A stretch of 64,000 bases of DNA from Aliiruegeria haliotis (GTDB taxonomy: Bacteria > Pseudomonadota > Alphaproteobacteria > Rhodobacterales > Rhodobacteraceae): the NCBI RefSeq assembly GCF_003003255.1, contig NZ_PVTD01000013.1:57887-121886 (forward strand), in the 5' to 3' direction. The translations under genes and the position numbers were made by a program. How positions within the stretch are numbered: position 1 is the first letter of the stretch; each line of letters starts with the position of its first letter. The notes under the pieces are model-generated. The model saw only the letters and a list, made by a program, of their open reading frames with translations. It did no database searches and was not told where the DNA came from. This document shows, in pieces, positions 49,122 to 58,519 of this stretch.

Positions 49122-50030
49122 TTACAGTTGGGAGTGAGCCGATTCTGATGAAATTAGGCCAAGCCGCTCCGCTCGTTCGAGCAACATTTTGACCGAAGAC
49201 GGCTGCCAGCTGGCACGACCTCGAGGGGTCCGTTCGCGCATCGACTCTAGCCGATCGCAGATCGCCTGCAGCGTGATTTCGGGGTCCGCGCCTTTGATCG
49301 CTGCGACGATGGCCGGCAGGCGGTCATCGGTTTCGCGGCGTCCGGCGCGGCCAAGCACCTCGGCAGGAAGGAACCCGTCGCGCACATATGCCTTCACAGC
49401 GCGGAGCAGTCGGCCTTGTGTCCAATGGTGATCTGGGGGCAGGGGGGCATTGATAATTCGCAGCACGTCTTCCCAAGCCATATCGGGGCGCAGGCGGCGC
49501 ACATGAGGCACCCAATCCTGCGCGGTCTCGTTCAGGCGTTCCATATAGCCGTCCTGCCGTGCCAGCCGCACCTTGCGCAGCGCGGCGGGATCCTTGGCGC
49601 GTAGCCCTGGGTTGCCGCCTACGCGCCCTTTGGCGCGCGCAGAGGCAAGCCCGGCCTTTGTGCGCTCGCGGATCAGAGCGCGTTCGAACTCAGCCGCAGC
49701 GCCCAGAACCTGCAACGTGAACTTGCCCTGGGGCGAGGCAGTGTCGATCGGGTCCTGGAGCGAGCGGAAGAACGCCCCCTTTCCCTCCAGTCTTTCGATC
49801 ACCTCCAGCAAGTGCGACAGAGATCGCGCAAGCCGGTCGATCCGCACAACGACCAGCGTATCGCCGCTCTGGACGCGTTCGAGCACGCGTGCCAGCACCG
49901 GTCGCGCGCGATTGCCGCCCGAGGCGTGCTCTTCAAAGATCTCGGCGCATCCCGCAGACTGCAGGGCCTCAGACTGGGGCAGGGGGGTCTGATCCTCTGT
50001 GGAAACACGGGCGTAGCCTATCAGGGGCAT
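49122..50030 (-). CDS. Serine resolvase/invertase-family recombinase
   Basis: 302 residues. The N-terminal catalytic domain (1-135) has 'GYARVSTEDQT' with catalytic Ser in the expected position, 'TLVVVRIDRLARSLSHLLEVIERLEGKG', 'DTASPQGKFTLQVLGAAAEFERALIRERTKAGLASARAKGRVGG'. This is the TnpR/Hin type. The C-terminal 165 residues replace the simple HTH by a longer helical region with two possible HTH units. Located beside repA, it probably resolves plasmid multimers. Confidence 0.93.
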   Translation of the reverse strand: MPLIGYARVSTEDQTPLPQSEALQSAGCAEIFEEHASGGNRARPVLARVLERVQSGDTLVVVRIDRLARSLSHLLEVIERLEGKGAFFRSLQDPIDTASPQGKFTLQVLGAAAEFERALIRERTKAGLASARAKGRVGGNPGLRAKDPAALRKVRLARQDGYMERLNETAQDWVPHVRRLRPDMAWEDVLRIINAPLPPDHHWTQGRLLRAVKAYVRDGFLPAEVLGRAGRRETDDRLPAIVAAIKGADPEITLQAICDRLESMRERTPRGRASWQPSSVKMLLERAERLGLISSESAHSQL

Positions 50031-50039
50031 GAAAACGGG

Positions 50040-50082
50040 CCGTTTGCAATTTTATGTATCATCAATAAACGACCGTTTGTAA
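50040..50082. repeat. CCGTTTGNAA direct repeats, candidate res site
   Basis: CCGTTTGCAA at 50040-50049 and CCGTTTGTAA at 50073-50082, 33 bases apart (about three helical turns), start ten bases upstream of the resolvase start codon. TTTGTAAACG continues the second copy into a small palindrome. This fits a recombinase binding site or its operator. Confidence 0.45.
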
Positions 50083-50229
50083 ACGAATGCAAGTAGGCGC
50101 TCTCTCGTCGTGCTCTTCCAAAAACCCTTGGTTTCCTTGCGCTGAGCGCGATCTGAGAGGTTCCGCCGGCAGTCGCGTGCACGTACTATATAAAGGGCGC
50201 AGGCAGCGGCCACAAAAAATGCTTGGGTA

Positions 50230-50257
50230 ATGTGCAAAAGATCATTATTTTGCACAT
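50230..50257. promoter_or_regulatory. 10-bp inverted repeat ATGTGCAAAA/TTTTGCACAT at the DUF1612 gene start
   Basis: ATGTGCAAAA (50230-50239) and TTTTGCACAT (50248-50257) are separated by eight bases and end directly at the start codon (50258). A repressor bound here would block initiation. The encoded protein has a C-terminal HTH, so autorepression is the simplest reading. Confidence 0.6.
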
Positions 50258-51325
50258 ATGAAGACGCAAGCCTCTACTTTGAATGATGATTACGACAACC
50301 CCCTCATCACCATTGAGGAGGATGAAGAGGCTCACGAAGACGATCTCTGGTTCCTGCCTGGGCCACTCGAAGAAGAACCGGATGATTTGCCTCCCGGGCC
50401 CCGTGCGGAACCGCCCGACACCGCTGTCGTCCATGACTGGGCAAAGGCAGAGGGGCTTCACGTTGCGCGGCTGGCATGCGTGGCTGGACGCCTGGGTGCT
50501 CTGGATGACCGGCTGCTGCGCGGCCCGGAAGGCTGGCGGCATCGGCTTGCTTTAATCGAGGCGGCGGATCTTAGCTGGTTCGCAGGGGACCGGGTGAGTT
50601 CTGATCGTCTGGCGCTCTGGATATCGATGCGGCTCTCGGGCGCTCAGGATGACCCAAATGCCTTGGCAAGAGTTGGATGGGCTGTTCGGCGCCTGACAGG
50701 CGGTCCTGGACCGAACGCTGACCTGGCCGCCTTCCTTGATCGCCGCGATCCCGAGAACATTGAAGACAGCGCTGAGCGTTTCGAAGATCGCGCGGGCGGA
50801 TGGCTGGACGTAGTGACAGCCGCAGCCGAGCTCCACCCAATCACGCGGGCTTGCATGGGCTTTCATCTCTGGAGCTTAGCGGGCCTCGGCGGGCACGGAG
50901 ACCGGATCGAAGCCGCCGTAACCGCGTCCAGAATAGCAGCCAGCGATGGAAGCGGCGCCGTCTTCGCACCGCTGGCCATGGGCGGGGCGGGGGGGCTGCG
51001 TGTTTCGGGCTTGCCACCCGAACGTTTGGCCCGCTGGTTGGATGGAATGAACAGCGCGATTCTAACGGCAATGCGGACACTTGACGATATTGAATCGTGG
51101 TCCAAGCGGGCAGAGAGCATTATGGCGCACTTGTCTGGCCGCACACCAACAGCCTTGCGTCGGGTTTTCAAGGAATGGCCCCTGGTTTCCGCCCCAATGG
51201 CTGAGGCCATGACCGGCGCCAGTCGCGCCGCCGTTCAGCGCAATCTGGCGTGGATGGAGGCAAGCGGTTTGATCCGCGAAGTGACCGGGCAGGGGCGGTT
51301 CAGAATGTGGCACATAGACAACTGA
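50258..51325 (+). CDS. DUF1612/HTH plasmid regulator-like protein
   Basis: 355 residues. A very acidic N-terminal region (about 10-60) is followed by a helical domain ('WRHRLALIEAADLSWFAGDRVSSDRLALWISMRLSG'). The C-terminal HTH (about 315-355: 'WPLVSAPMAEAMTGASRAAVQRNLAWMEASGLIREVTGQGRFRMW') matches the DUF1612/HTH family (RHE_PE00001-like) that accompanies repABC replicons. Its target is unknown. It is divergent from the resolvase. Confidence 0.78.
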   Translation: MKTQASTLNDDYDNPLITIEEDEEAHEDDLWFLPGPLEEEPDDLPPGPRAEPPDTAVVHDWAKAEGLHVARLACVAGRLGALDDRLLRGPEGWRHRLALIEAADLSWFAGDRVSSDRLALWISMRLSGAQDDPNALARVGWAVRRLTGGPGPNADLAAFLDRRDPENIEDSAERFEDRAGGWLDVVTAAAELHPITRACMGFHLWSLAGLGGHGDRIEAAVTASRIAASDGSGAVFAPLAMGGAGGLRVSGLPPERLARWLDGMNSAILTAMRTLDDIESWSKRAESIMAHLSGRTPTALRRVFKEWPLVSAPMAEAMTGASRAAVQRNLAWMEASGLIREVTGQGRFRMWHIDN

Positions 51326-51539
51326 GCCCTCTTGACCGACAGATATCATAACAAGAGACAGCCTCAGCGACAGCGTTGGTGCGCTCTCCTGAGATCTTCT
51401 GGACAGGCCCATCTGTTCTTGTGGAGTTCTCACTGGGTCGTCTAAGCGCCCTTTCGACGCAAGATAATATCTGCACAATATCTCAGCAAAGGGATCAGAT
51501 TGTCGTCTTCGTTGGTCCCGGAGCGGCAGGTCAATGACA

Positions 51540-53189
51540 TTACCCGCTCGCGTCGGCCCGACTCTCCGGCCCAAATGTCTCGAAGTAAATGTTGGCCAGG
51601 GGAACGCCGGCAGTTTCCAGATCACGCTGGAGACCCGCGAGGAACGCGGCAGGGCCGCAGAGCATGTAGCGGGCATCGGGGCCAGCACCGAGGTCAAGAA
51701 GGCTTTCGGCGGTGATCCGGCCCTTGACGTCGTAATCCTGACCCTGGCGGTCTTCGGCGCCGGGCTGGCTGTAGAACACCAGTTGGCGCAGCTTCGGGCT
51801 TGCTTCGATCAACCCGTTCACCTCCTTGCGCAGGGCATGGGCCGCGCCGTTGCGGGCACCGTGGACGTACCAGACATCGCGGTCCTGCTGGCTGACATTG
51901 GCCCAGAGTGCCGACAACATCGGTGTCAGGCCGACACCCGCACTGACCAGCACCAGCGGGCAGTTGGAACAGGGCACGACAAAGTCGCCCGAAGGTTTCT
52001 GAGCCTCGATGATGCTGCCCTCGCGGGTGTCGTCATGGAGGAACCGGGACACTAGGCCCTTGTCCTCGCGTTTGATGCTGAGACGGTAGAAGCGGCGCTC
52101 CTGTGGGGGGCCGGACAGAGAATAGGACCGCTTCGACGTGCCGCGCTGGCCGGGGATCTGCACCTCGATGGGCAGGTGCTGTCCGGCCTCGAACGGATCG
52201 AGCGGGCGGTCATCGGCGGGGATCAGGTAGAATGACGTGATATCGTCGCTTTCGCGGACCTTCTTGGCGATCTTCAGGCGCCGCGACAGGTGATCCATCT
52301 TGGCCCACCTGAGCGGCACGGCTCCGGGGCGGTCGATCACGGCGTCGATCTCGACCAGGATCATGCGCCAGGCGTCGGGGTCATGTGACCCCTTGGGCGA
52401 CCAGTCGATGGTGGCGCGTCCGCTTATGTGCAAAAGGCCGCCGGTTTCGAAGTCGATGAACAGAAGGCCTACATGTGGGTCCGCGACGATATTGCCGATG
52501 GTGTTGAAGAAGTTGTTGCCGGCGTAGTCGGGGATCAGCAGCCGTGTGGGACTGGCGGCACGGACAAAGCCGGGCGCGCCGCCCCTGTGGCTGGCGTCAT
52601 AGCCGCGAGCGGCGCCTTCCGCCTTCGGATGGCCAGAGCCGATGAACAAGGTGTCGGCGGCGTGGATGCGGGCGATCTGATTTTCGTTCAGCGCGTCCGA
52701 ACGCGCGGCGGGGCCGGGTATGGTTTCCTCCCGGGTGACGGCGCGTTCGTGGATATATTGCGGGCAATTGCCAAAGGTCTGGCGGATGTCGATGGCGTAG
52801 CCGTTGCCTTCGGGTCGGACATGCCCGCTGAAGCGGTTGCGGCGTCGGGTGGCCAGCTGGATGCCCAGAACGCCGATGTCGGTGCCCGCGTCAAAGGCGG
52901 CAGCAAGCGGATCATCGGCACCAAGGACGGTGTCGAGGCTGACGTGACGCGGATCAGGCGAGGTGGCAAAGCCGTCCGGGCCTTCCACCAGCGTGACCCA
53001 GGTTTGTCCCGACCTATCTGCACCCGAGACAACGAGGAAGGGCAAGGACGTATGAAACTCGCGATGCTGCTCGGGCAGGTGGTCGCGGATAAATCCGCCA
53101 ACCAATGTGGCCATGTCGCCCACGCCGACACGTTCCTGCGCCGCGCGCTCGCCTTCGTGGAAGGGATTGAGAATCTCGGTCGTGGTCAT
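51540..53189 (-). CDS. PNPOx-like / ferredoxin-reductase fusion oxidoreductase
   Basis: 549 residues from ATG 53189 (GGAGAGA upstream). The N-terminal 300 residues are a split-barrel pyridoxamine-phosphate-oxidase-like FMN domain ('HTSLPFLVVSGADRSGQTWVTLVEGPDGF', 'TLFIGSGHP...GFVRAASPTRLLIPDYAGNNFFNTIGNIVADPHVGLLFIDFETGGLLHISGRATIDW'). The C-terminal part is an FNR-like FAD/NAD domain ('RSYSLSGPPQERRFYRLSIKRE', 'LVLVSAGVGLTPMLSAL', 'YMLCGPAAFLAG'). No 2Fe-2S ferredoxin motif is visible at the end. It probably transfers electrons from NAD(P)H. A GST gene lies just upstream in the same direction. Confidence 0.88.
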   Translation of the reverse strand: MTTTEILNPFHEGERAAQERVGVGDMATLVGGFIRDHLPEQHREFHTSLPFLVVSGADRSGQTWVTLVEGPDGFATSPDPRHVSLDTVLGADDPLAAAFDAGTDIGVLGIQLATRRRNRFSGHVRPEGNGYAIDIRQTFGNCPQYIHERAVTREETIPGPAARSDALNENQIARIHAADTLFIGSGHPKAEGAARGYDASHRGGAPGFVRAASPTRLLIPDYAGNNFFNTIGNIVADPHVGLLFIDFETGGLLHISGRATIDWSPKGSHDPDAWRMILVEIDAVIDRPGAVPLRWAKMDHLSRRLKIAKKVRESDDITSFYLIPADDRPLDPFEAGQHLPIEVQIPGQRGTSKRSYSLSGPPQERRFYRLSIKREDKGLVSRFLHDDTREGSIIEAQKPSGDFVVPCSNCPLVLVSAGVGLTPMLSALWANVSQQDRDVWYVHGARNGAAHALRKEVNGLIEASPKLRQLVFYSQPGAEDRQGQDYDVKGRITAESLLDLGAGPDARYMLCGPAAFLAGLQRDLETAGVPLANIYFETFGPESRADASG

Positions 53190-53245
53190 GGCGTCTCTCC
53201 AATCAGGGCGCGCCAGGGAGGGAGGGGCCCCGGCGCGAAAGTGCA

Positions 53246-53872
53246 TCAGGCCAGTTCGGGGATGGGCGACTTGGCCATGGGCACGAAGTTCGGCTGTGCC
53301 TCGATCCGGGACAGCCAGGCGCGGACATTCGGATAGGGGGCAAGGTCCACGCCGCCCTCAGGCGCATGGGCGATATAGCTGTAGCCCGCCACATCGGCGA
53401 TGGTGATCGTGTCCGTGCCAAGCCAGTCGCGATCCGCCAGATGCGCTTCCATCACCTTGAAGAGGTCATGCGCCTTGGCGAGGGCGGCGCCATGATCGTG
53501 GCCGGTGCCGAAGACCTTGACCAGACGCGCTGCACAGGGCCCGGCATAGATGTTGTCAGCTGCGACTGTCAGCCAGCGCTGCACCTCGGCGGCGTCTTTC
53601 GGGTCTGACGGCATCCAATGCGAGCCTTTGGCATAGGTTTGAACCAGATAGATCAGGATCGCGTTGCTGTCGGCCAGTGTGTAGCCGCCATCGTCAATCG
53701 CTGGAACCAGACCGAAGGGACTGATCTTCAGATACTCGGGCGCCTTGTGCGCACCGTTGGCCATGTCGAGGTCGATGGTCTCGTAGGGCAGGCCCAGAAA
53801 GGCCAGCATCAGTTCGACCCGGTGACAGTGGCCGGATTTGGGATTGCGGTAGAGTTTAACCGGGGTGGTCAT
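53246..53872 (-). CDS. Glutathione S-transferase
   Basis: 208 residues. N-terminal thioredoxin-fold 'KLYRNPKSGHCHRVELMLAFLGLPYE' with Ser 13 in the expected glutathione-activating position, 'PFGLVPAIDDGGYTLADSNAILIYL' with the cis-Pro and 'DS' pair. A helical C-terminal domain follows ('VMEAHLADRDWLGTDTITIADVAGYSYI'). It conjugates glutathione to electrophiles. It is first of three leftward genes with the oxidoreductase. Confidence 0.93.
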   Translation of the reverse strand: MTTPVKLYRNPKSGHCHRVELMLAFLGLPYETIDLDMANGAHKAPEYLKISPFGLVPAIDDGGYTLADSNAILIYLVQTYAKGSHWMPSDPKDAAEVQRWLTVAADNIYAGPCAARLVKVFGTGHDHGAALAKAHDLFKVMEAHLADRDWLGTDTITIADVAGYSYIAHAPEGGVDLAPYPNVRAWLSRIEAQPNFVPMAKSPIPELA

Positions 53873-53896
53873 CGGTCCAGTCCTTTTGAGATGAAA

Positions 53897-54373
53897 TTAC
53901 AGGCCCAGGGCGGTGAGACCGGGGTGATCGTCAGGGCGACGGCCCAGAGGCCAGTGGAACAGGCGCTCGGCCTCGGTGATCGGCTTTTCGTTGATCGAGG
54001 CATGGCGATGCGCCATCAGGCCATTCTCGTCGAATTCCCAGTCCTCGTTGCCATAGGCGCAGAACCAGTGGCCGCTATCGTCGTGGTATTCATAGGCGTA
54101 TCGCACTGCGATACGGTTTCCCGCGAAGGCCCAAAGCTCCTTGATCAGCCGATAGTCCAATTCCTTGTTCCATTTGCGGGTCAGGAATTCCTCGATTTCC
54201 TTGCGGCCCTTGGGAAACTCGGCGCGGTTGCGCCACTGGCTATCGGGCGTATAGGCCCGCGCCACCTTGGCAGGATTGCGCCCGTTCCAGCCGTCTTCGG
54301 CCAGACGCACCTTTTGCCGGGCGGCTTCCTCGGTGAAGGGCGGTAGCGGGGGGCGAGGGGCTTCGATGGTCAT
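53897..54373 (-). CDS. DUF1348/NTF2-like protein
   Basis: 158 residues with the family line '[99 protein letters not shown]', characteristic of DUF1348 members of the SnoaL/NTF2 fold. It may be a small enzyme or binding protein; no catalytic assignment is possible. It is divergent from a LysR gene. Confidence 0.88.
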   Translation of the reverse strand: MTIEAPRPPLPPFTEEAARQKVRLAEDGWNGRNPAKVARAYTPDSQWRNRAEFPKGRKEIEEFLTRKWNKELDYRLIKELWAFAGNRIAVRYAYEYHDDSGHWFCAYGNEDWEFDENGLMAHRHASINEKPITEAERLFHWPLGRRPDDHPGLTALGL

Positions 54374-54476
54374 CGGGCACGTCCTTGTAATGGGTTGACC
54401 ACAAAGTAGCCTCTGTAATAATCTGAAAGAATAGAGAAAAAGTGAAAGTCACTATTCCGAAAATTGGAATAAAACT

Positions 54477-55376
54477 ATGGATCGCATCCAGATGCTCGAG
54501 GTCTTTGTCGCTGTCGCCGAGGCGCAGAGTTTTGCCGGCGGCGCACGGTCCACAGGCCTTAGCCCTCCCTCGGTTACACGTGGCGTCAATGAGCTGGAGG
54601 AGCGGTTGGGCGCGCGGCTGTTCACGCGCACCACGCGCATCGTTCGCCTGACAGATGTGGGGCGGGCCTATCTGGCAGAAGTACGCGGCATCCTTGCGGA
54701 TCTGACTTCGGCGGATGCGCTGGCTTCCGGCGCGGCCGCGCGGCCCACAGGCCATTTGCGCATTACAGCCCCGGTTGAGTTCGGACGGATCTTGATCGCT
54801 CCGATCCTAGCGGAATTCTTAGATCACTATCCTGATGTATCTGCCGATTTGGTGACCGTCGATCGTGTGGTGAACCTGGTAGAAGAAGGGATCGACGTCG
54901 CCTTGCGGATTGGTGATTTGCCTCCATCCGGTCTTGTGGCACTACGTATCGGTCATGTGCGGCGAGTCGTCTGTGCATCCCCGGTTTATCTACAACAAAA
55001 TGGGATCCCCAAAGTCCCTGCCGACTTGGCACATCACAAGATCGTCTCCATTGCCGGTGTCACGCCAAACACAGAATGGCGGTTCGGAGAGACACAGGAG
55101 CAAACGGTCCGGCTAAAGCCCCGTCTGGCAGTGTCGAACGTAGGCGCTGGTCTGGAGCTGGCACGGTGGGGATGGGGGATCACGCGGGCCTTGTCTTATC
55201 AGGTGGGACCGGATCTGCAGGCTGGTACCCTGCAAACAATGCTGGAAAGCTATGAGCCCGCCCGCCTGCCCGTCCATCTTGTCCATCAGGAAGGGCGGCG
55301 TGTGCCTGCAAAGCTGCGCTGCTTTTTGGATTTTGCCCGCGACAGGCTGCGGGGAATGGCAGTCTTGAACGGCTGA
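54477..55376 (+). CDS. LysR-family regulator
   Basis: 299 residues. The N-terminal winged HTH is 'MDRIQMLEVFVAVAEAQSFAGGARSTGLSPPSVTRGVNELEERLGARLFTRTTRIVRLTDVGRAYL'. The effector domain begins 'GHLRITAPVEFGRILIAPILAEFLDHYPDVSADLVTVDRVVNLVEEGIDVALRIGDLP'. It is divergent from the DUF1348-GST-oxidoreductase genes, which it probably controls through the 103-base intergenic region. Confidence 0.94.
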   Translation: MDRIQMLEVFVAVAEAQSFAGGARSTGLSPPSVTRGVNELEERLGARLFTRTTRIVRLTDVGRAYLAEVRGILADLTSADALASGAAARPTGHLRITAPVEFGRILIAPILAEFLDHYPDVSADLVTVDRVVNLVEEGIDVALRIGDLPPSGLVALRIGHVRRVVCASPVYLQQNGIPKVPADLAHHKIVSIAGVTPNTEWRFGETQEQTVRLKPRLAVSNVGAGLELARWGWGITRALSYQVGPDLQAGTLQTMLESYEPARLPVHLVHQEGRRVPAKLRCFLDFARDRLRGMAVLNG

Positions 55377-55560
55377 GACCCGTCGAGAGACGCGCTGTAC
55401 GATAGGGCCACAGATAGCGAGGCGCCCACGAGTGGCGCAGCACACGAATCGCATTCGTGAGGCCAGCAAAGTCAACCAATTGATTTCTAATAGCTTCCAT
55501 CTGTTTGACAATACGCAGTCGAAACAATAATGAATATTCATTATCAATCAGGGGTGCCAA

Positions 55561-56502
55561 ATGACGACCTTGACCAACTTCTTCGCAGCTGCCGGACTTG
55601 CAGCCATCACGATCGCTGCCCCGGCATTCGCCGAGCAAAGCAATGCCGGATCGCTGGCGCAGGCGGAAAGCCTGACGGACAATACGCTCAAAGCCTTTGC
55701 CTATGACTGGTATGCGCGCTTTGACAATGGCGCTTCGATCGAGGCGCTTGCACCCAATCTGCCTGACTCGTTCGAGTTCGTTTATCCGCAAGCCACGGTC
55801 ACATCGCTGGACGCCTTTGCGCCACTGCATCAGGCCGCACAGGAGGGCACGGTCGCCAGTGCCCATGACATCGAAGAAATCTATGTACATCCCACCTTCG
55901 AAGACGACCTGTTCGAGATCGTCACGCCCCACACCTATCTGATCGCGCGCAAGGATGGCACATTCGGTAACATCGACATCGTCAGCCGTATGCGCGTGCG
56001 CCTCGGCCTAGTGACAGATCGTGATCCGGAAGGGGCCCTGCCAAAGATTGAGAATTACGTCGTGATGTTTGAAGGCGCGGCTGACGATGACGTTTCAGAA
56101 CAGATTGCAGCCAACCGCATTGGTGACATCTCTGACAACGATGTAAAATCCTTTGTTCATCAGTGGTTTGCTGCCGCCGATGCAAGGGACGCCGATGCGA
56201 TGATTGCGCGGACGTCTGTCGGCGCCCTGAACATCAATCTGCTGGGGACCGAGATTGCTTCTGCGGATGATTTGCGGACCTATCTGGAGGCAAACAGCGC
56301 CGCGCAAATCTGGGCAGCTCACCAGCCGCATAATATCTCGATCCGCCATACCAAGGAGGGCTTTGCTGTTCGGTTTATCGTCCATTTCGAAGGAGAGATC
56401 GAAGGCGTGGGTCCGATGCGGCTGACCAATGTCACCAATTGGCTGCTGATCGAAGAAGATGGCGAGCTGCGCTTGCGCGACTATACGCTGACAATCCTCT
56501 GA
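55561..56502 (+). CDS. Secreted protein with two NTF2/SnoaL-like domains
   Basis: 313 residues. Signal peptide at 1-24 (TNFFAAAGLAAITIAAPAFA, cleavage after AFA). Domain one (about 40-175) starts 'LKAFAYDWYARFDNGASIEALAPNLPDSFEFVYP'. Domain two (about 195-313) starts 'VKSFVHQWFAAADARDADAMIARTSVGALNINL'. Each has the helix-helix-strand pattern of cone-shaped NTF2-like proteins. Two copies in one periplasmic chain are uncommon. It leads a rightward cluster with TetR, SDR and DoxX-like genes. Confidence 0.72.
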   Translation: MTTLTNFFAAAGLAAITIAAPAFAEQSNAGSLAQAESLTDNTLKAFAYDWYARFDNGASIEALAPNLPDSFEFVYPQATVTSLDAFAPLHQAAQEGTVASAHDIEEIYVHPTFEDDLFEIVTPHTYLIARKDGTFGNIDIVSRMRVRLGLVTDRDPEGALPKIENYVVMFEGAADDDVSEQIAANRIGDISDNDVKSFVHQWFAAADARDADAMIARTSVGALNINLLGTEIASADDLRTYLEANSAAQIWAAHQPHNISIRHTKEGFAVRFIVHFEGEIEGVGPMRLTNVTNWLLIEEDGELRLRDYTLTIL

Positions 56503-56517
56503 AATGGAGACCGGCCG

Positions 56518-57093
56518 ATGCCCCGATTGACCAAAGATCAAACCTATCAAAAGCTGCGCCGTGCCGTGATCGACGAGGCGGTAGCCAAAGGGTTCGCGGC
56601 CACCGGTGTCGCGGGTGTGGTCAAACGCGCCAAAGTGTCGGCCGGCACAGTCTATGTCCATTTCGCGGACAAGGACGACATGCTGCGCAGTATCTACATG
56701 GAGACCAAGGCTGCTTTCCATGAGGCAGTGACGGCCCCCCGGGACATGACGGATACCAAAGCCATGATCCGAGCCATGTGGGATGCAATGTTCGACTTTG
56801 TGAGGGAAGATCCCAAGAGCTTCCTGTTTTTGGAATACGGAAGCACTGCCGGAATCCTGACCGATGACCAGAAGGCCATCACGGATAGCTATGCGAGAGA
56901 GATCGCAGCAATGTTCCAGCGCGGCGTCGATAGCGGCGTTTTGGCCAAACTGGACACCCATTTATTGTCGCTACTGCTGGTCGCCCCCGCGCTCCAACTG
57001 GCTCGTAGTGCCGCGCTGAATGACCAACCCCCGACAGACGAGATCGTGCAACTGACCTTTGAACGGGTCTGGCTGTCGATCGCAAATACCTGA
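56518..57093 (+). CDS. TetR-family regulator
   Basis: 191 residues. HTH at about 10-55: 'YQKLRRAVIDEAVAKGFAATGVAGVVKRAKVSAGTVYVHFADKDDMLRSIYMETKAAF', the TetR signature ending in 'YxHFxDKxxL'. The C-terminal domain is helical and ligand-binding by family. It lies between the NTF2-like gene and an SDR with short gaps (15 and 18 bases), so it likely regulates its own operon. Confidence 0.93.
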   Translation: MPRLTKDQTYQKLRRAVIDEAVAKGFAATGVAGVVKRAKVSAGTVYVHFADKDDMLRSIYMETKAAFHEAVTAPRDMTDTKAMIRAMWDAMFDFVREDPKSFLFLEYGSTAGILTDDQKAITDSYAREIAAMFQRGVDSGVLAKLDTHLLSLLLVAPALQLARSAALNDQPPTDEIVQLTFERVWLSIANT

Positions 57094-57111
57094 AAACCGA
57101 AAGGAAAAATC

Positions 57112-57966
57112 GTGACGAAAGTCGTATTGATCACCGGTACCTCAACTGGTCTCGGCGTGTCGATCGCCGTGCAGGCAGCGCAAGCCGGACATACCGTTTA
57201 TGCCACCATGCGCAATCTGGACAAGCGCAGCACGTTGGAAGCCGCAGCGGTAAATGCAGGTGTCGCCCTAAAGCTATTGTCGCTGGACGTGCAGGATACC
57301 GCCAGTGTCAACGCTGCCGTGGATAAGATCGTGGCGGAAGAGGGTAGAATTGACGTTTTGGTCAACAACGCAGGCATGGGCTATGCCCGTAGCCTGGAAC
57401 AGGCGGATGAAGCAGACATCGCCCGCATTCTCGACATCAACTACATGGGCGTCGTGCGTTGTATCAAGGCGGTCATGCCGCACATGCGCAAGGCCCGTGC
57501 CGGGCATGTTATCAACATCACTTCGGTTGGTGGTCTGGTTGGACAGCCCTTTAACGAGGTATATTGCGGTGCGAAGTTTGCTGTCGAAGGACTGACCGAA
57601 GCGATGGCAAGCTACATCACTCCGTCCTTCGGTATCGAATTCACCGCGATTGAACCGGGTGGCATCGCCTCGGAATTTGCAAATACGGTCTTGCAGCAAA
57701 TCGCCGAAACCGGCGGCATGCTCGATGATGAGTATCTGCCGATACTGCAGAAATATGTGGCCGGATCGCAAGAGCGGCAGGGTGGTGATGTCTACCAGAC
57801 TGCGGACCAAGTCGCCGAAGTTGTGATCCGCGAAATGCAGTCAGACGCACCGGCGCTGCGTACGCGCACATCGGTCTGGGGCGAGGAATTCACCAAGCTC
57901 AAGACCGGGCTCGACCCGGATGGTCGCAAGCTGCAGCGCGCTGTAACCGAGCAGATTCTGGGCTAG
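57112..57966 (+). CDS. Short-chain dehydrogenase/reductase
   Basis: 284 residues from GTG 57112 with AAAGGAAAA upstream. NAD(P)-binding 'TGTSTGLG' (8-15), 'NNAG' (85-88), catalytic Ser 138 ('NITSVGG') and Tyr 151-x3-Lys 155 ('YCGAKFAVEG'). A basic Arg-Asn-Leu-Asp-Lys after strand 2 points to NADP(H). The substrate is unknown. It is third in the NTF2-TetR-SDR-DoxX set. Confidence 0.94.
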   Translation: MTKVVLITGTSTGLGVSIAVQAAQAGHTVYATMRNLDKRSTLEAAAVNAGVALKLLSLDVQDTASVNAAVDKIVAEEGRIDVLVNNAGMGYARSLEQADEADIARILDINYMGVVRCIKAVMPHMRKARAGHVINITSVGGLVGQPFNEVYCGAKFAVEGLTEAMASYITPSFGIEFTAIEPGGIASEFANTVLQQIAETGGMLDDEYLPILQKYVAGSQERQGGDVYQTADQVAEVVIREMQSDAPALRTRTSVWGEEFTKLKTGLDPDGRKLQRAVTEQILG

Positions 57967-57969
57967 GCG

Positions 57970-58308
57970 ATGATTTTTTGGCTCTCCAGCTGCGTACTTT
58001 GCGCATTCCTTGCTCTGAGCGCTGCGAGCTATTTGTTTCATCAGCCGACCATCCAAGGCATCCGGGAGCTCGGGCTGCCGGACTATCTGCGGGTGCAGCT
58101 AGCCGTACTGAAGTTTCTGGCAATCCCGGCGCTGATTGCGCCGGGAATGCCGGACATGCTACGGGAATGGGCCTACGCTGCTGTCGCATTGTTCCTGATC
58201 ACTGCGATTGTCGCGCATGCAGCCCATCGTGACCCGTTCTTCTACCACGTGATCAACTTGGCGCTGATCGGGGTTCTTATTGTTTCCCGGCTGCATAGCG
58301 GTCTGTAA
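57970..58308 (+). CDS. DoxX-like membrane protein
   Basis: 112 residues with four hydrophobic helices. 'FHQPTIQGIRELGLPDYLRVQLAVLKFLAIPALIAPGMPDMLREWAYAAVALFLITAIVAHAAHRDPFFYHVINLALIGVLIVSRL' follows the DoxX-like (DUF4345/DoxX_2) pattern. It begins three bases after the SDR stop. The function is unknown; family members are linked to redox or sulfur stress. Confidence 0.85.
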   Translation: MIFWLSSCVLCAFLALSAASYLFHQPTIQGIRELGLPDYLRVQLAVLKFLAIPALIAPGMPDMLREWAYAAVALFLITAIVAHAAHRDPFFYHVINLALIGVLIVSRLHSGL

Positions 58309-58519
58309 ATAAAGCAGAAACAGCGACATAATCGGCGCTGTCGCATGAATGCTGCACTTGCGGGATTCGAGACGTGAACCCCGCAAGTGCATGGCCTGAG
58401 CTGAGCACGCCAGAACCCATCCACTTCCGCAAGACGATAAAGCTGAATACGCAAACCCAAACGGCAGGCGCTCATTGTGAATGAGAAACCGGCCGGGGAG
58501 TAGGTCGTTTGGACTGAGG

